A stretch of 5,400 nucleotides of DNA from Actinomycetes bacterium (GCA_023412515.1 JAEYNO010000009.1:1-5400), one strand, 5' to 3'. Positions 1 through 5,020 are shown, numbered from the stretch's first letter. Translations and numbers: made by a program. The notes: generated by a model from the letters alone, not told the origin.

Positions 1-26
1 GCCGCACGTCCCGTCGGACGTGCGGC
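1..26 (-). terminator. Perfect hairpin downstream of the LPMO gene, probable terminator
   Basis: A 10-base arm (GCCGCACGTC) is followed by a 6-base loop and its exact reverse complement (GACGTGCGGC). It begins 26 bases beyond the stop codon of the minus-strand LPMO gene, the right place for its terminator. No T-tract is visible: the window ends at the far side for minus-strand transcripts, and CCCCG follows on the plus side. Hairpins without a U-tract are common candidate terminators in high-GC actinobacteria. It could also serve a plus-strand or convergent gene outside the window. Confidence 0.7.
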
Positions 27-52
27 CCCGTCGTCGGCCCGGTGCGGACCGG

Positions 53-1135
53 TCAGGTCGCGCTGCAGGTCGCGGTCAGGACGCTCGGGCTGCCGCTGCC
101 CAGGAACCCGGCGGACGCGGTGCCGCCGGGTGCGAGCGCGCCGTTCCACGACGCCGAGCTGATCGTGCTGCCGGAGGCCGTGCCGTTCCACGCCTGCGTG
201 ATGGTCGCGCCGGCCACGGTGGCCTGCCAGCCGCTGATCGCGGACGTTCCCGCCGTGACCGTCACGGTCGCCTGGTAGCCGCCCGTCCACGTGCTGACCA
301 CCTGGACCGTCGCGGTGCAGCCGCCGACGGGCTGCTGCGTGGGCGTCGGGGTCGGGGTCGGGGTGGGCGTGGGGGTCGGCGTCGGCGTGGCCGTCGGCGT
401 CGGGGTGGGCGTCGGGGTCGGCGTGGGCGTCGCCGTCGGCGTGGGTGTCGGGGTCGGCGTCGGGGTCGTCGTGCCGCCGAACGTCACGTCGCTGCACTGG
501 TAGTACGGCTGGTCGAGGTGGCTGGCCTGCCAGATCGTGAAGACGACGTGGTGGCCCGTGCGGTCGCGCGGGATGCTCACGTCGGTGACGTACGGGCTGG
601 ACGGCGCGTACCGCCCGGTGGTCTTGACGAGCTCGAGGTCCGCCCACGTGAGCGGCTCGGTGAGCGCGTCGTACCCCTGCTTGGTCACGTAGATCTTCAG
701 GTAGTCCGCGCCGTGGTTGGACGGGTCGTGCACCGTGAGCCGGAAGTCGTACGGCTTGGGCGTCGTGCGCCACGGGCCGGGGTCGTCGGCCGCGGCGTAC
801 AGGTCGTTGTCGGCCGAGCACAGGCGCCCGTCGGGCACCGACTGCTCGTGGTTCCCGTTCGCGCCCTCCTTGTAGATCCCGTTCCAGTTCCACATGGCCT
901 GCGGGTTGGCCTGCCACGCGTCCCAGCACTGCGGGTCCTGCGTCTGCATCGCGGGGTTGGTGTGGTTGCTGGCCCAGCGGTCCCAGCAGCCGTAGACGCG
1001 CGCGGGCGGGTCGGACACGGCGCCGTGCGCCGCGGCAGGGGCGGCCAGCGCGACCGAGCCGGCGGCCATGCCGGCTCCGAGCGCGAGGGCGCCGAGCACC
1101 GCGGCGACGCGGCGCAGGGGCGGGGTGCGGGTCAT
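53..1135 (-). CDS. Secreted lytic polysaccharide monooxygenase, AA10 (formerly CBM33) with C-terminal CBM2
   Basis: Copper enzyme (360 aa) that oxidatively cleaves crystalline cellulose or chitin outside the cell. Residues 1-36 are a signal peptide (basic MTRTPPLRR, hydrophobic core, APAAA) cut before His37, which as the mature N-terminus forms the copper histidine brace with His141 (context SNHGADY). The catalytic domain is about 37-220 and carries family signatures HGAV, YGCW, NPAM, MWNWNG, VPDG.LCS, YVTKQG, TIWQASH and CSDV. The axial position before the last Cys is Tyr211 (PYYQCSD). From memory it resembles Thermobifida fusca E7/AA10A closely. A Pro-Thr linker spans 222-266. The CBM2 spans 273-357, with terminal Cys273 and Cys357 and three likely binding tryptophans, Trp283, Trp316 and Trp330. 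The ATG at 1135 is chosen because GAGGAG lies 5 bases upstream; the frame stays open to 1195, but that extension lacks signal-peptide character. Cellulose is the likely substrate because of the CBM2, but chitin is possible. Confidence 0.96.
   Translation of the reverse strand: MTRTPPLRRVAAVLGALALGAGMAAGSVALAAPAAAHGAVSDPPARVYGCWDRWASNHTNPAMQTQDPQCWDAWQANPQAMWNWNGIYKEGANGNHEQSVPDGRLCSADNDLYAAADDPGPWRTTPKPYDFRLTVHDPSNHGADYLKIYVTKQGYDALTEPLTWADLELVKTTGRYAPSSPYVTDVSIPRDRTGHHVVFTIWQASHLDQPYYQCSDVTFGGTTTPTPTPTPTPTATPTPTPTPTPTPTATPTPTPTPTPTPTPTPTQQPVGGCTATVQVVSTWTGGYQATVTVTAGTSAISGWQATVAGATITQAWNGTASGSTISSASWNGALAPGGTASAGFLGSGSPSVLTATCSAT
338..472 (-). repeat. Hexanucleotide repeat encoding the Pro-Thr linker of the LPMO
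   Basis: About 45 codons alternate Thr and Pro (residues 222-266), with Ala replacing Pro-position regularity at residues 235 and 249 in TAT steps. At DNA level this is an imperfect tandem array of 6-bp units, read on the plus strand as GTCGGG, GTGGGC and GTCGGC variants. Such linkers are flexible, often O-mannosylated in actinobacteria, and separate the catalytic and binding domains. Variation in the third codon base suggests the array is old or selected at protein level rather than freshly expanded. Confidence 0.9.
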
Positions 1136-1140
1136 GGGTG

Positions 1141-1146
1141 CTCCTC
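1141..1146 (-). promoter_or_regulatory. Shine-Dalgarno site of the LPMO gene
   Basis: GAGGAG on the minus strand, followed by five bases (CACCC) and the ATG at 1135. It is the best ribosome binding site in the window and decides the start in favour of MTRTPP over the upstream in-frame ATG at 1195. Confidence 0.8.
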
Positions 1147-1182
1147 GGTGACGACGGGTGGTCCGTGCACCCTTCGTCGCCG
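1146..1182 (-). promoter_or_regulatory. Imperfect hairpin abutting the LPMO ribosome binding site
   Basis: Two 15-base arms (1146-1160 and 1168-1182) pair at 13 of 15 positions around a 7-base loop. In the LPMO message the 3' arm ends exactly where the GAGGAG Shine-Dalgarno begins. It may be a 5' UTR structure that modulates translation or stability, or the footprint of a dimeric DNA-binding protein. The structure is seen directly; the role is inference, and the transcription start is unknown. Confidence 0.5.
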
Positions 1183-1202
1183 CGGGCGCGCGCACCAGGC
1201 GT

Positions 1203-1214
1203 CGAAACGCTTCG
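1203..1214. promoter_or_regulatory. Candidate LacI-family operator upstream of the LPMO gene
   Basis: CGAAACGCTTCG is a near-palindrome (10 of 12 positions symmetric) with the AAnCGnTT core and central CG typical of LacI/CcpA-type operators. It lies about 70 bases upstream of the LPMO ATG and about 55 bases upstream of the divergent Nif3-like gene. LacI-family repressors such as CebR commonly control cellulase genes in actinobacteria, but this is not the CebR consensus I know (TGGGAGCGCTCCCA), so the regulator is unassigned. Confidence 0.4.
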
Positions 1215-1256
1215 TCGCGTCCGCCGGACCACGCTCCCCCGACGTCGCCGCGTCGC

Positions 1257-1262
1257 TAGGGT
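1257..1262 (+). promoter_or_regulatory. Probable -10 element of a leaderless promoter for the Nif3-like gene
   Basis: TAGGGT matches the actinobacterial TAnnnT -10 pattern and ends 6 bases before the ATG at 1269, placing the expected transcription start at the start codon itself. No convincing -35 is seen. The same bases (AGGG) could instead act as a weak Shine-Dalgarno. Confidence 0.5.
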
Positions 1263-1268
1263 GGCGCG

Positions 1269-2069
1269 ATGGCTGTGACGGCGCGGCAGGTGGCGGAGCG
1301 GATCGTCGAGCACGTGGGCGTGCCGCTGCGGACGACGACGGTGGACGGGTTCCTCGCGGGCGACCCCGACGCACCCGTGCGCGGCGTGGCGGTGACGGTC
1401 ATGGCCACGTTCGACGTGCTGCGCGCGGCCGTCGACCGGGGCCTCGACCTGGTGCTCACGCACGAGCCGCTGTACTTCGACCACGCGGGCACGTCCGTGC
1501 CGACGTTCGTCGCCGAGGACGACCCGGTGCACCGCGCCAAGGCCGCGTTCGTCGCCGAGCACGGGCTGCGGGTGCTGCGCCAGCACGACCAGTGGCACGA
1601 CCGCGAGCCCGACGGGATCCTCACCGGCCAGGCGCGCGCGCTGGGCTGGCTCGACGCCGAGCGCCCGGGCGACCCGGGCGTGTACGACCTGCCGCCGACG
1701 ACGCTCGGCGAGCTCGCCGCGCACGTCGCCGAGCGGCTGGGCGCCCGCGCGCTGCGGTACGTGGGCGACCCGGCGGCCACGGTGTCGAGCGTCGGCCTGC
1801 AGCCCGGTTTCCAGGGGTTCGAGCGCAACCGGCACCTGATCGCCCGGCCCGACGTCGACGTGGTCGTGATCGGCGAGGGCCACGAGTGGGAGACCGGCGA
1901 GTACGCGGCCGACGCCGTCGCGGCAGGCGTGAGCGCGGGGCTCGTGGTCGTGGGGCACACGCCGTCGGAGGAGCAGGGCATGGCCGAGATGGCGCGCTGG
2001 CTCGTCGACCTGCTGCCCGAGGTGCCGGTCGAGCTGGTGCCCGCGGTCGACCACTACCGGACGCTCTGA
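1269..2069 (+). CDS. Nif3-like (DUF34) dinuclear metal center protein
   Basis: 266 aa, soluble, no signal peptide. Family members such as E. coli YbgI form toroidal hexamers with a two-metal site; their cellular reaction is not settled. Family landmarks are DLVLTHEPLYF (59-70, metal-binding His65 with Glu66 where many members have a second His), a mid-protein HDQWHD (106-111) followed by PDGI, and the C-terminal GHTPSEEQG (229-237), where His230 and Glu234 match the conserved metal ligands His215 and Glu219 of YbgI. HEP and HDxWH in place of HHP and HTNLD mark a variant subfamily that I recall from other Gram-positive bacteria. The ATG at 1269 fits the leaderless -10 upstream, and no upstream alternative is supported. 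It diverges from the LPMO gene and converges on the lipoprotein gene with a 21-base gap, so it is probably monocistronic. Confidence 0.88.
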   Translation: MAVTARQVAERIVEHVGVPLRTTTVDGFLAGDPDAPVRGVAVTVMATFDVLRAAVDRGLDLVLTHEPLYFDHAGTSVPTFVAEDDPVHRAKAAFVAEHGLRVLRQHDQWHDREPDGILTGQARALGWLDAERPGDPGVYDLPPTTLGELAAHVAERLGARALRYVGDPAATVSSVGLQPGFQGFERNRHLIARPDVDVVVIGEGHEWETGEYAADAVAAGVSAGLVVVGHTPSEEQGMAEMARWLVDLLPEVPVELVPAVDHYRTL

Positions 2070-2090
2070 CGCCCGCCGGCACCGGGGTCG

Positions 2091-2840
2091 TCAGCCCGCG
2101 GCCGGCACCTGCCAGAGCACGGGCCGCACCTCGTACTGCTCGTGCGCGTCGCGCGTGACCTGCGGGTTCTCCGGCACGCCGACGTACCCGAGCGGCTGCC
2201 CGCTCGGCAGCACCGCGATGTCGCACGACTCCACGGTCTCGCCCGGCGCGTGCTCGGTGAACCGGCCCGACTGGCAGGCGGGGAACGTCCCGAACACCAG
2301 GAGGTCCGACGCACCGGCGCCGTCGACGTCCCAGGCGCGCACGTGCGGCGGCGACACCGAGACGAGGTTCAGGCCCCGCGCCCACTCCAGGGTGTGCTGC
2401 ATGCGCACGTAGTAGACCGTCTCGGTGGCCGGGTCGACCGGCGTGTCGAGGTCGACGCCCGCCAGGTCGGCCGGGTCGGCGACGGTCGCGCTCACGAACC
2501 GGGACGTCACCTGCGCCTCCGAGTACGTCGGGCCCGCGGGGTCGAACCCGTTGTGCATCTCGATCACGCCCGGGTCGCCCGCGCCCAGCACGGTGTCGGG
2601 CGCGGTGATCTCCAGGCGCGCGCCGACCTCGACGGGCTCGGTGGGCGTGGGCTCCGGCGTCGGGGTGGGCGACGCGCTGGGCGTCGCGGGCGGCGTGCTC
2701 GACGCGGCCGGGGCGGCCTCCTCGTCACCGCCGCCGCAGGCCGCGAGCGGCGCAACGAGCAGGAGCGCGGCGACCACGGGACGGGCGCGGCGGTGCGGGC
2801 GGCCGGGCAGGACGGCGGGGGTGCGGGCGTCGGTGCGCAT
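2091..2840 (-). CDS. Putative lipoprotein of unknown function
   Basis: 249 aa. A basic n-region (GRPHRRARP, 13-21), a hydrophobic core and the lipobox LAAC with Cys35 indicate export, lipid attachment and anchoring on the outer face of the membrane. A low-complexity Pro/Thr/Ser/Ala spacer (about 42-69) precedes a folded domain (about 70-249) that I do not recognise. That domain is rich in Val/Thr strands, has an acidic stretch and contains two cysteines (Cys189 and Cys206) that could form a disulfide. It contains the motifs EMHNGFDPAGPTYSEAQVTSRF and VYYVRMQHTLEW, which might aid family searches. The only Shine-Dalgarno-like bases (GAGG) sit one base from the ATG, too close for normal use, so translation may be leaderless or weak. 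The ATG at 2840 is kept because later in-frame starts would lose the basic n-region. It lies downstream of the reductase gene on the same strand, with a hairpin between them. Confidence 0.85.
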   Translation of the reverse strand: MRTDARTPAVLPGRPHRRARPVVAALLLVAPLAACGGGDEEAAPAASSTPPATPSASPTPTPEPTPTEPVEVGARLEITAPDTVLGAGDPGVIEMHNGFDPAGPTYSEAQVTSRFVSATVADPADLAGVDLDTPVDPATETVYYVRMQHTLEWARGLNLVSVSPPHVRAWDVDGAGASDLLVFGTFPACQSGRFTEHAPGETVESCDIAVLPSGQPLGYVGVPENPQVTRDAHEQYEVRPVLWQVPAAG

Positions 2841-2855
2841 GCCTCATCGTCCCCG

Positions 2856-2875
2856 ACGCGCGACCGTCCGCGCGT
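2856..2875 (-). terminator. Perfect hairpin between the reductase and lipoprotein genes
   Basis: On the minus strand ACGCGCG, a 6-base loop (GACGGT) and CGCGCGT form a perfect 7-bp stem. It starts at the base directly after the reductase stop codon and ends 15 bases before the lipoprotein ATG. It has no U-tract. It could terminate the reductase message or act as an intercistronic stabiliser if the two genes are co-transcribed. Confidence 0.5.
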
Positions 2876-3442
2876 TCACGCGTCGTCGCGCACCACGCGG
2901 TGCCGCAGGTAGACGACGCCCTGGTCGTACGTGCGGCACTCGACGAGCCGCAGCGGCACCTGCCGCGCGTCGTGCGCGAAGTACGGCGTGCCGCCGCCCA
3001 CCAGCACGGGCAGCACGCGCACGCGGTACTCGTCGATCAGGCCGAGGCCGGCGGCCTGGTGCGCGAGGTCGGCCCCGCCGATGCCGATGTCGCCGTCGAC
3101 CTCGTCGCGCAGGCGGGCGACCTCGGCGGCCAGGTCACCGGTCGCGAGTCGCGCCGGGCCGTGCACGTGCGTCAGGGTGCGCGAGAACACGACCTTCGGC
3201 AGCGCGTTCCACAGCGCGGCGAACTCACGCTCGGCGTCGTCGAGCGACGCGGGGTCGACGTCGCGCCAGTACTCCATCGTCTCGTAGAGCCGCCGGCCCA
3301 GCAGGTGCACGCCGAGTCCGCGGACCTCGTCGGTGGCGAGCGCGAACACGTCAGGCGGGGGCGCGGCCCAGTCGAACCGGCCGTCGGGGCCGATGACGTA
3401 GCCGTCGAGCGAGGCGGTCAGGGAGTAGGTGACGTCAGGCAT
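2876..3442 (-). CDS. Dihydrofolate reductase family protein (RibD C-terminal domain-like)
   Basis: 188 aa cytosolic protein of the RibD-C/YyaP-like branch of the dihydrofolate reductase fold, expected to bind NADPH. The true substrate of these stand-alone proteins is generally unknown. Family signatures in order are SLDGYVIGPDG (11-21), the LLGRRLYETMEYW helix (47-59), the strand and loop KVVFSRTL (83-90), the Gly-rich nucleotide-contacting GDIGIGGADL (117-126), and IDEYRVRVLPVLVGGGTPYF (136-155). The length is normal for the family. The ATG at 3442 is chosen because GGAGGA lies 6 bases upstream; the longer in-frame extension to 3742 would overlap the divergent VanZ-like gene and has no family similarity. 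The lipoprotein gene follows on the same strand after 35 bases, but a hairpin in that gap argues for separate control. Confidence 0.92.
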   Translation of the reverse strand: MPDVTYSLTASLDGYVIGPDGRFDWAAPPPDVFALATDEVRGLGVHLLGRRLYETMEYWRDVDPASLDDAEREFAALWNALPKVVFSRTLTHVHGPARLATGDLAAEVARLRDEVDGDIGIGGADLAHQAAGLGLIDEYRVRVLPVLVGGGTPYFAHDARQVPLRLVECRTYDQGVVYLRHRVVRDDA

Positions 3443-3448
3443 CGCGGG

Positions 3449-3454
3449 TCCTCC
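3449..3454 (-). promoter_or_regulatory. Shine-Dalgarno site of the reductase-like gene
   Basis: GGAGGA on the minus strand, 6 bases before the ATG at 3442. It fixes the start well inside the longer open frame. Confidence 0.8.
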
Positions 3455-3620
3455 GTGCTCGGGTGTCCCGGGTGTCGACCGGCCCCGGCGGCGGAACTCG
3501 TCGGGGCAGTTCGCGGCGCCTCCCACCTCCCCAGCGGCGAGGCCTGAGCGCGTCCGCCTCCGACCAGGGGTGGAGGCACGATCCGGCTCCCGGCGGACGC
3601 GCCGACGCAGGTCAGCGCGC

Positions 3621-3626
3621 CAGGCT
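3621..3626 (+). promoter_or_regulatory. Possible -10 element for the VanZ-like gene
   Basis: CAGGCT keeps the A and T of the nAnnnT pattern and ends 6 bases before the GTG at 3633. The bases that follow (GGTGCC then GTG) are identical to those before the MerR gene start. No -35 and no good Shine-Dalgarno are visible. This is a weak match on its own. Confidence 0.3.
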
Positions 3627-3632
3627 GGTGCC

Positions 3633-4565
3633 GTGACCCTGCAGCCCGTCGAGCAGCGCCCCGAACCGACCACCGCGCCGAGCCCGTCCACCGCGCCGAG
3701 CCCGACCATCGCGTCGAGCACCCCGACCGCGCGCCGCGCCACCGACCGCCCGCACCGCGCACCGCGCGTCCGCGTCGTCGCGACCGTGATGTTCGGCTTC
3801 TACCTCGTGGTGCTCGCGGCCGCGGCGTTCCTGCCGCTGCCGTTCGAGCAGGTGCCGCACGGCGACGGGCCGAGCTGGGACCTCACGCTGCGCGCCCCCG
3901 ACCTGCTCGGCGGCTGGGAGGCGCAGCGCAACGTGCTCATGACGCTGCCGCTGGGCGTGCTGCTGCCGCTCGTCGTGCGGTGGCGCTACGAGGCGCTCGT
4001 GCTCACGTGCCTCGCCGTGACGGTCACGATCGAGACGGTCCAGCTGGTCGTGTCGGCGTCCGTCGGGTGGGCGTGGCGCGCGTTCGACGTCAACGACATC
4101 CTGCTCAACACGATCGGCGGCGTCCTCGGCCTGGCGATCACGGGGCTCGGGCTGCTCGTCGCCCGACGCGCGACGCTGCCTGCCCCGCGGCGCCTGCTGC
4201 CGGGCGCAGCCGCACTGGCGCTGGTCGCGTGGGCCGGCACGGCGACGTTCCCGCTCGGCGAGCCGCCGCTGCCCACGCCCGCCTTCGCGTGCGACGAGGC
4301 CCCCGTCGGGGACGTCACGACCCTCCCGGGCGGCGCGAGCGTCTACGCGGGCACCGACGGGTCGGTGTGCGTGCTGTCCGGCGACACCGCGACGGCCGTG
4401 GCGCACGACGTCGCGACCGGCCCCGCGCTCACGTCCGAGCAGGCCGACGGCACGTGGGAGGTCGGCGCGGCCCAGCCGTACGACGTCGAGCGCGGCCTCG
4501 AGCCCGGGGTCGAGCTGCACGCCGTGGACGGCACGCACCTGCTGGTGTGGGCCGTGCGGCGGTAG
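3633..4565 (+). CDS. VanZ-like membrane protein with cytoplasmic N-terminal tail and extracytoplasmic C-terminal domain
   Basis: 310 aa from a GTG start. Residues 1-47 form a Pro/Thr/Ser-rich then Arg-rich tail; helices are expected near 48-67, 100-115, 119-141, 155-176 and 187-205. Arg-rich loops after helices 2 and 4 place the N-terminus inside and the C-terminus outside. VanZ-family residues are seen as N100 with PLG (106-108), E134 with Q137, R149, D152/D155 and N159 with GG (162-163). VanZ lends low-level teicoplanin resistance in enterococci, but most VanZ-like proteins have no known function and nothing nearby suggests glycopeptide resistance. The last 105 residues are soluble with Cys220 and Cys246, an extension I do not recognise. 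GTG 3633 is chosen because GC-rich third positions begin there and the upstream frame would run over the divergent reductase start; ATG 3789 is an alternative that would remove the tail. Confidence 0.85.
   Translation: MTLQPVEQRPEPTTAPSPSTAPSPTIASSTPTARRATDRPHRAPRVRVVATVMFGFYLVVLAAAAFLPLPFEQVPHGDGPSWDLTLRAPDLLGGWEAQRNVLMTLPLGVLLPLVVRWRYEALVLTCLAVTVTIETVQLVVSASVGWAWRAFDVNDILLNTIGGVLGLAITGLGLLVARRATLPAPRRLLPGAAALALVAWAGTATFPLGEPPLPTPAFACDEAPVGDVTTLPGGASVYAGTDGSVCVLSGDTATAVAHDVATGPALTSEQADGTWEVGAAQPYDVERGLEPGVELHAVDGTHLLVWAVRR
3670..3723 (+). repeat. Three 18-bp tandem repeats in the N-terminal tail of the VanZ-like gene
   Basis: Two copies of CCACCGCGCCGAGCCCG plus one last variable base are followed by a third, diverged copy (CCATCGCGTCGAGCACCC). 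They encode TAPSPS, TAPSPT and IASSTP. The unit keeps frame, so copy number changes would lengthen or shorten the tail without disrupting the membrane domain. Confidence 0.85.
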
Positions 4566-4592
4566 CGCGGCTCGCGCGGGCCGGGGACACGT

Positions 4593-4618
4593 CGCCGCGC
4601 CCCGCTCGCGGTGCGGCG
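4593..4618. terminator. Hairpin between convergent VanZ-like and SnoaL-like genes
   Basis: CGCCGCGCC, an 8-base loop and GGTGCGGCG form a 9-bp stem with a single G-U wobble in plus-strand RNA (an A-C mismatch in minus-strand RNA). It lies 27 bases past the VanZ-like stop codon and directly abuts the SnoaL-like stop codon. Position and structure fit a terminator for the plus-strand gene, possibly bidirectional. There is no T-tract on either side. Confidence 0.5.
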
Positions 4619-4972
4619 TCACGGCGCGATGACGAGCTCCGCGATCCTGCCGCCCGCCATCACGAACCGGTACACCAGGTCGACGACGCCCCCGGGGAAG
4701 TCGCCCTCGAGGTGCAGCGTCGCGGTCCAGCGGTCGGCGTCGAGGCGCTGCGCGGCGACCAGGTCGGTCGTATAGGTGAACTCGGAGCCCGCGTCGGCCA
4801 GGAACCCGCGGACCTCGTCCGTGCCTCGGTAGGTGCGGCCGTCGTCGACGACCACGGCCGTCGGGGCGAACGCCGCGAGCGCGGCGTCGGTGTCGCGGGC
4901 CGTGTGGGCGGCGAGGTAGTCCCGCACGGTCGCGGGCAGGTCGGCGGGCGGGACGCTGATCGGTGTCGTCAT
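4619..4972 (-). CDS. SnoaL-like / NTF2-like domain protein
   Basis: 117 aa, the usual size of a single-domain cone-shaped alpha+beta NTF2-like fold. Typical features are the N-terminal helix with YLAAHTARDTDAALAAFAP (19-37), the following strand and turn AVVVDDGRTYRGTDEVRGFL (39-58), and C-terminal strands TATLHLEG, VDLVYRFVMAGGRIAELVIAP. Members range from polyketide cyclases and isomerases to proteins with no known ligand; the sequence does not say which applies. It has no signal peptide. The ATG at 4972 has no good Shine-Dalgarno, but a -10-like CAGCCT ends 7 bases upstream, suggesting a leaderless message. It is divergent from the MerR-family gene, with a promoter whose 19-bp spacing suggests control by that regulator. 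Confidence 0.85.
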   Translation of the reverse strand: MTTPISVPPADLPATVRDYLAAHTARDTDAALAAFAPTAVVVDDGRTYRGTDEVRGFLADAGSEFTYTTDLVAAQRLDADRWTATLHLEGDFPGGVVDLVYRFVMAGGRIAELVIAP

Positions 4973-4979
4973 GCCGCCG

Positions 4980-5010
4980 AGGCTGCGGCGTCGCGCGGCG
5001 GGAGGGTCAA
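4980..5010 (-). promoter_or_regulatory. Candidate MerR-type promoter of the SnoaL-like gene
   Basis: On the minus strand TTGACC (5010-5005) and CAGCCT (4985-4980) act as possible -35 and -10 boxes separated by 19 bp, 7 bases before the ATG. Spacers of 19-20 bp instead of 17 bp are the hallmark of promoters activated by MerR-family proteins, which distort the DNA to realign the boxes. A MerR-family gene starts on the opposite strand 80 bases away. The -35 match is good and the -10 match weak; control by this MerR is inference. Confidence 0.5.
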
Positions 5011-5020
5011 GCGCGCGGGT

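Noticed and set aside
338..472. CRISPR-like or satellite array
   Set aside because: The period is 6 bp without spacers and it encodes a typical enzyme linker in frame.
291..503. Small plus-strand frame encoding (GV)n
   Set aside because: It is the antisense reading of the Pro-Thr linker repeat of the LPMO gene and has no independent support.
1136..1195. Upstream ATG at 1195 as start of the LPMO
   Set aside because: It would put 20 polar and basic residues before a normal signal peptide, while the ATG at 1135 has a strong Shine-Dalgarno.
2075..2109. Direct repeat GCCGGCACC at 2075-2083 and 2101-2109 around the convergent Nif3/lipoprotein ends
   Set aside because: It is nine GC-rich bases containing a small palindrome, with no hairpin strong enough to call a terminator.
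20..2158. A 712-codon plus-strand open frame across the LPMO and Nif3-like genes
   Set aside because: Its product is an Arg/Gly/Ala-rich string with no domain, opposite the LPMO gene and out of frame with the Nif3-like gene. It is open only because stop codons are rare at this GC content.
3460..3512. Direct repeat CGGGTGTC (3460-3467, 3469-3476) and GAACT/AGTTC inverted repeat (3494-3512) upstream of the reductase-like gene
   Set aside because: Both are short, and similar chance repeats are common in GC-rich DNA; no promoter boxes accompany them.
3443..3742. N-terminal extension of the reductase-like protein to ATG 3742
   Set aside because: The extension is low-complexity, overlaps the divergent VanZ-like gene and ignores the GGAGGA site before ATG 3442.
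3633..4565. Glycopeptide resistance cluster implied by the VanZ-like protein
   Set aside because: No VanA, VanH, VanX or VanRS-like gene is present, and VanZ-like proteins are widespread outside resistance loci.
3612..4622. Minus-strand 336-codon frame opposite the VanZ-like gene
   Set aside because: The product is an Arg/Gly/Glu-rich shadow without membrane segments or motifs, whereas the plus strand encodes a consistent VanZ-like topology.
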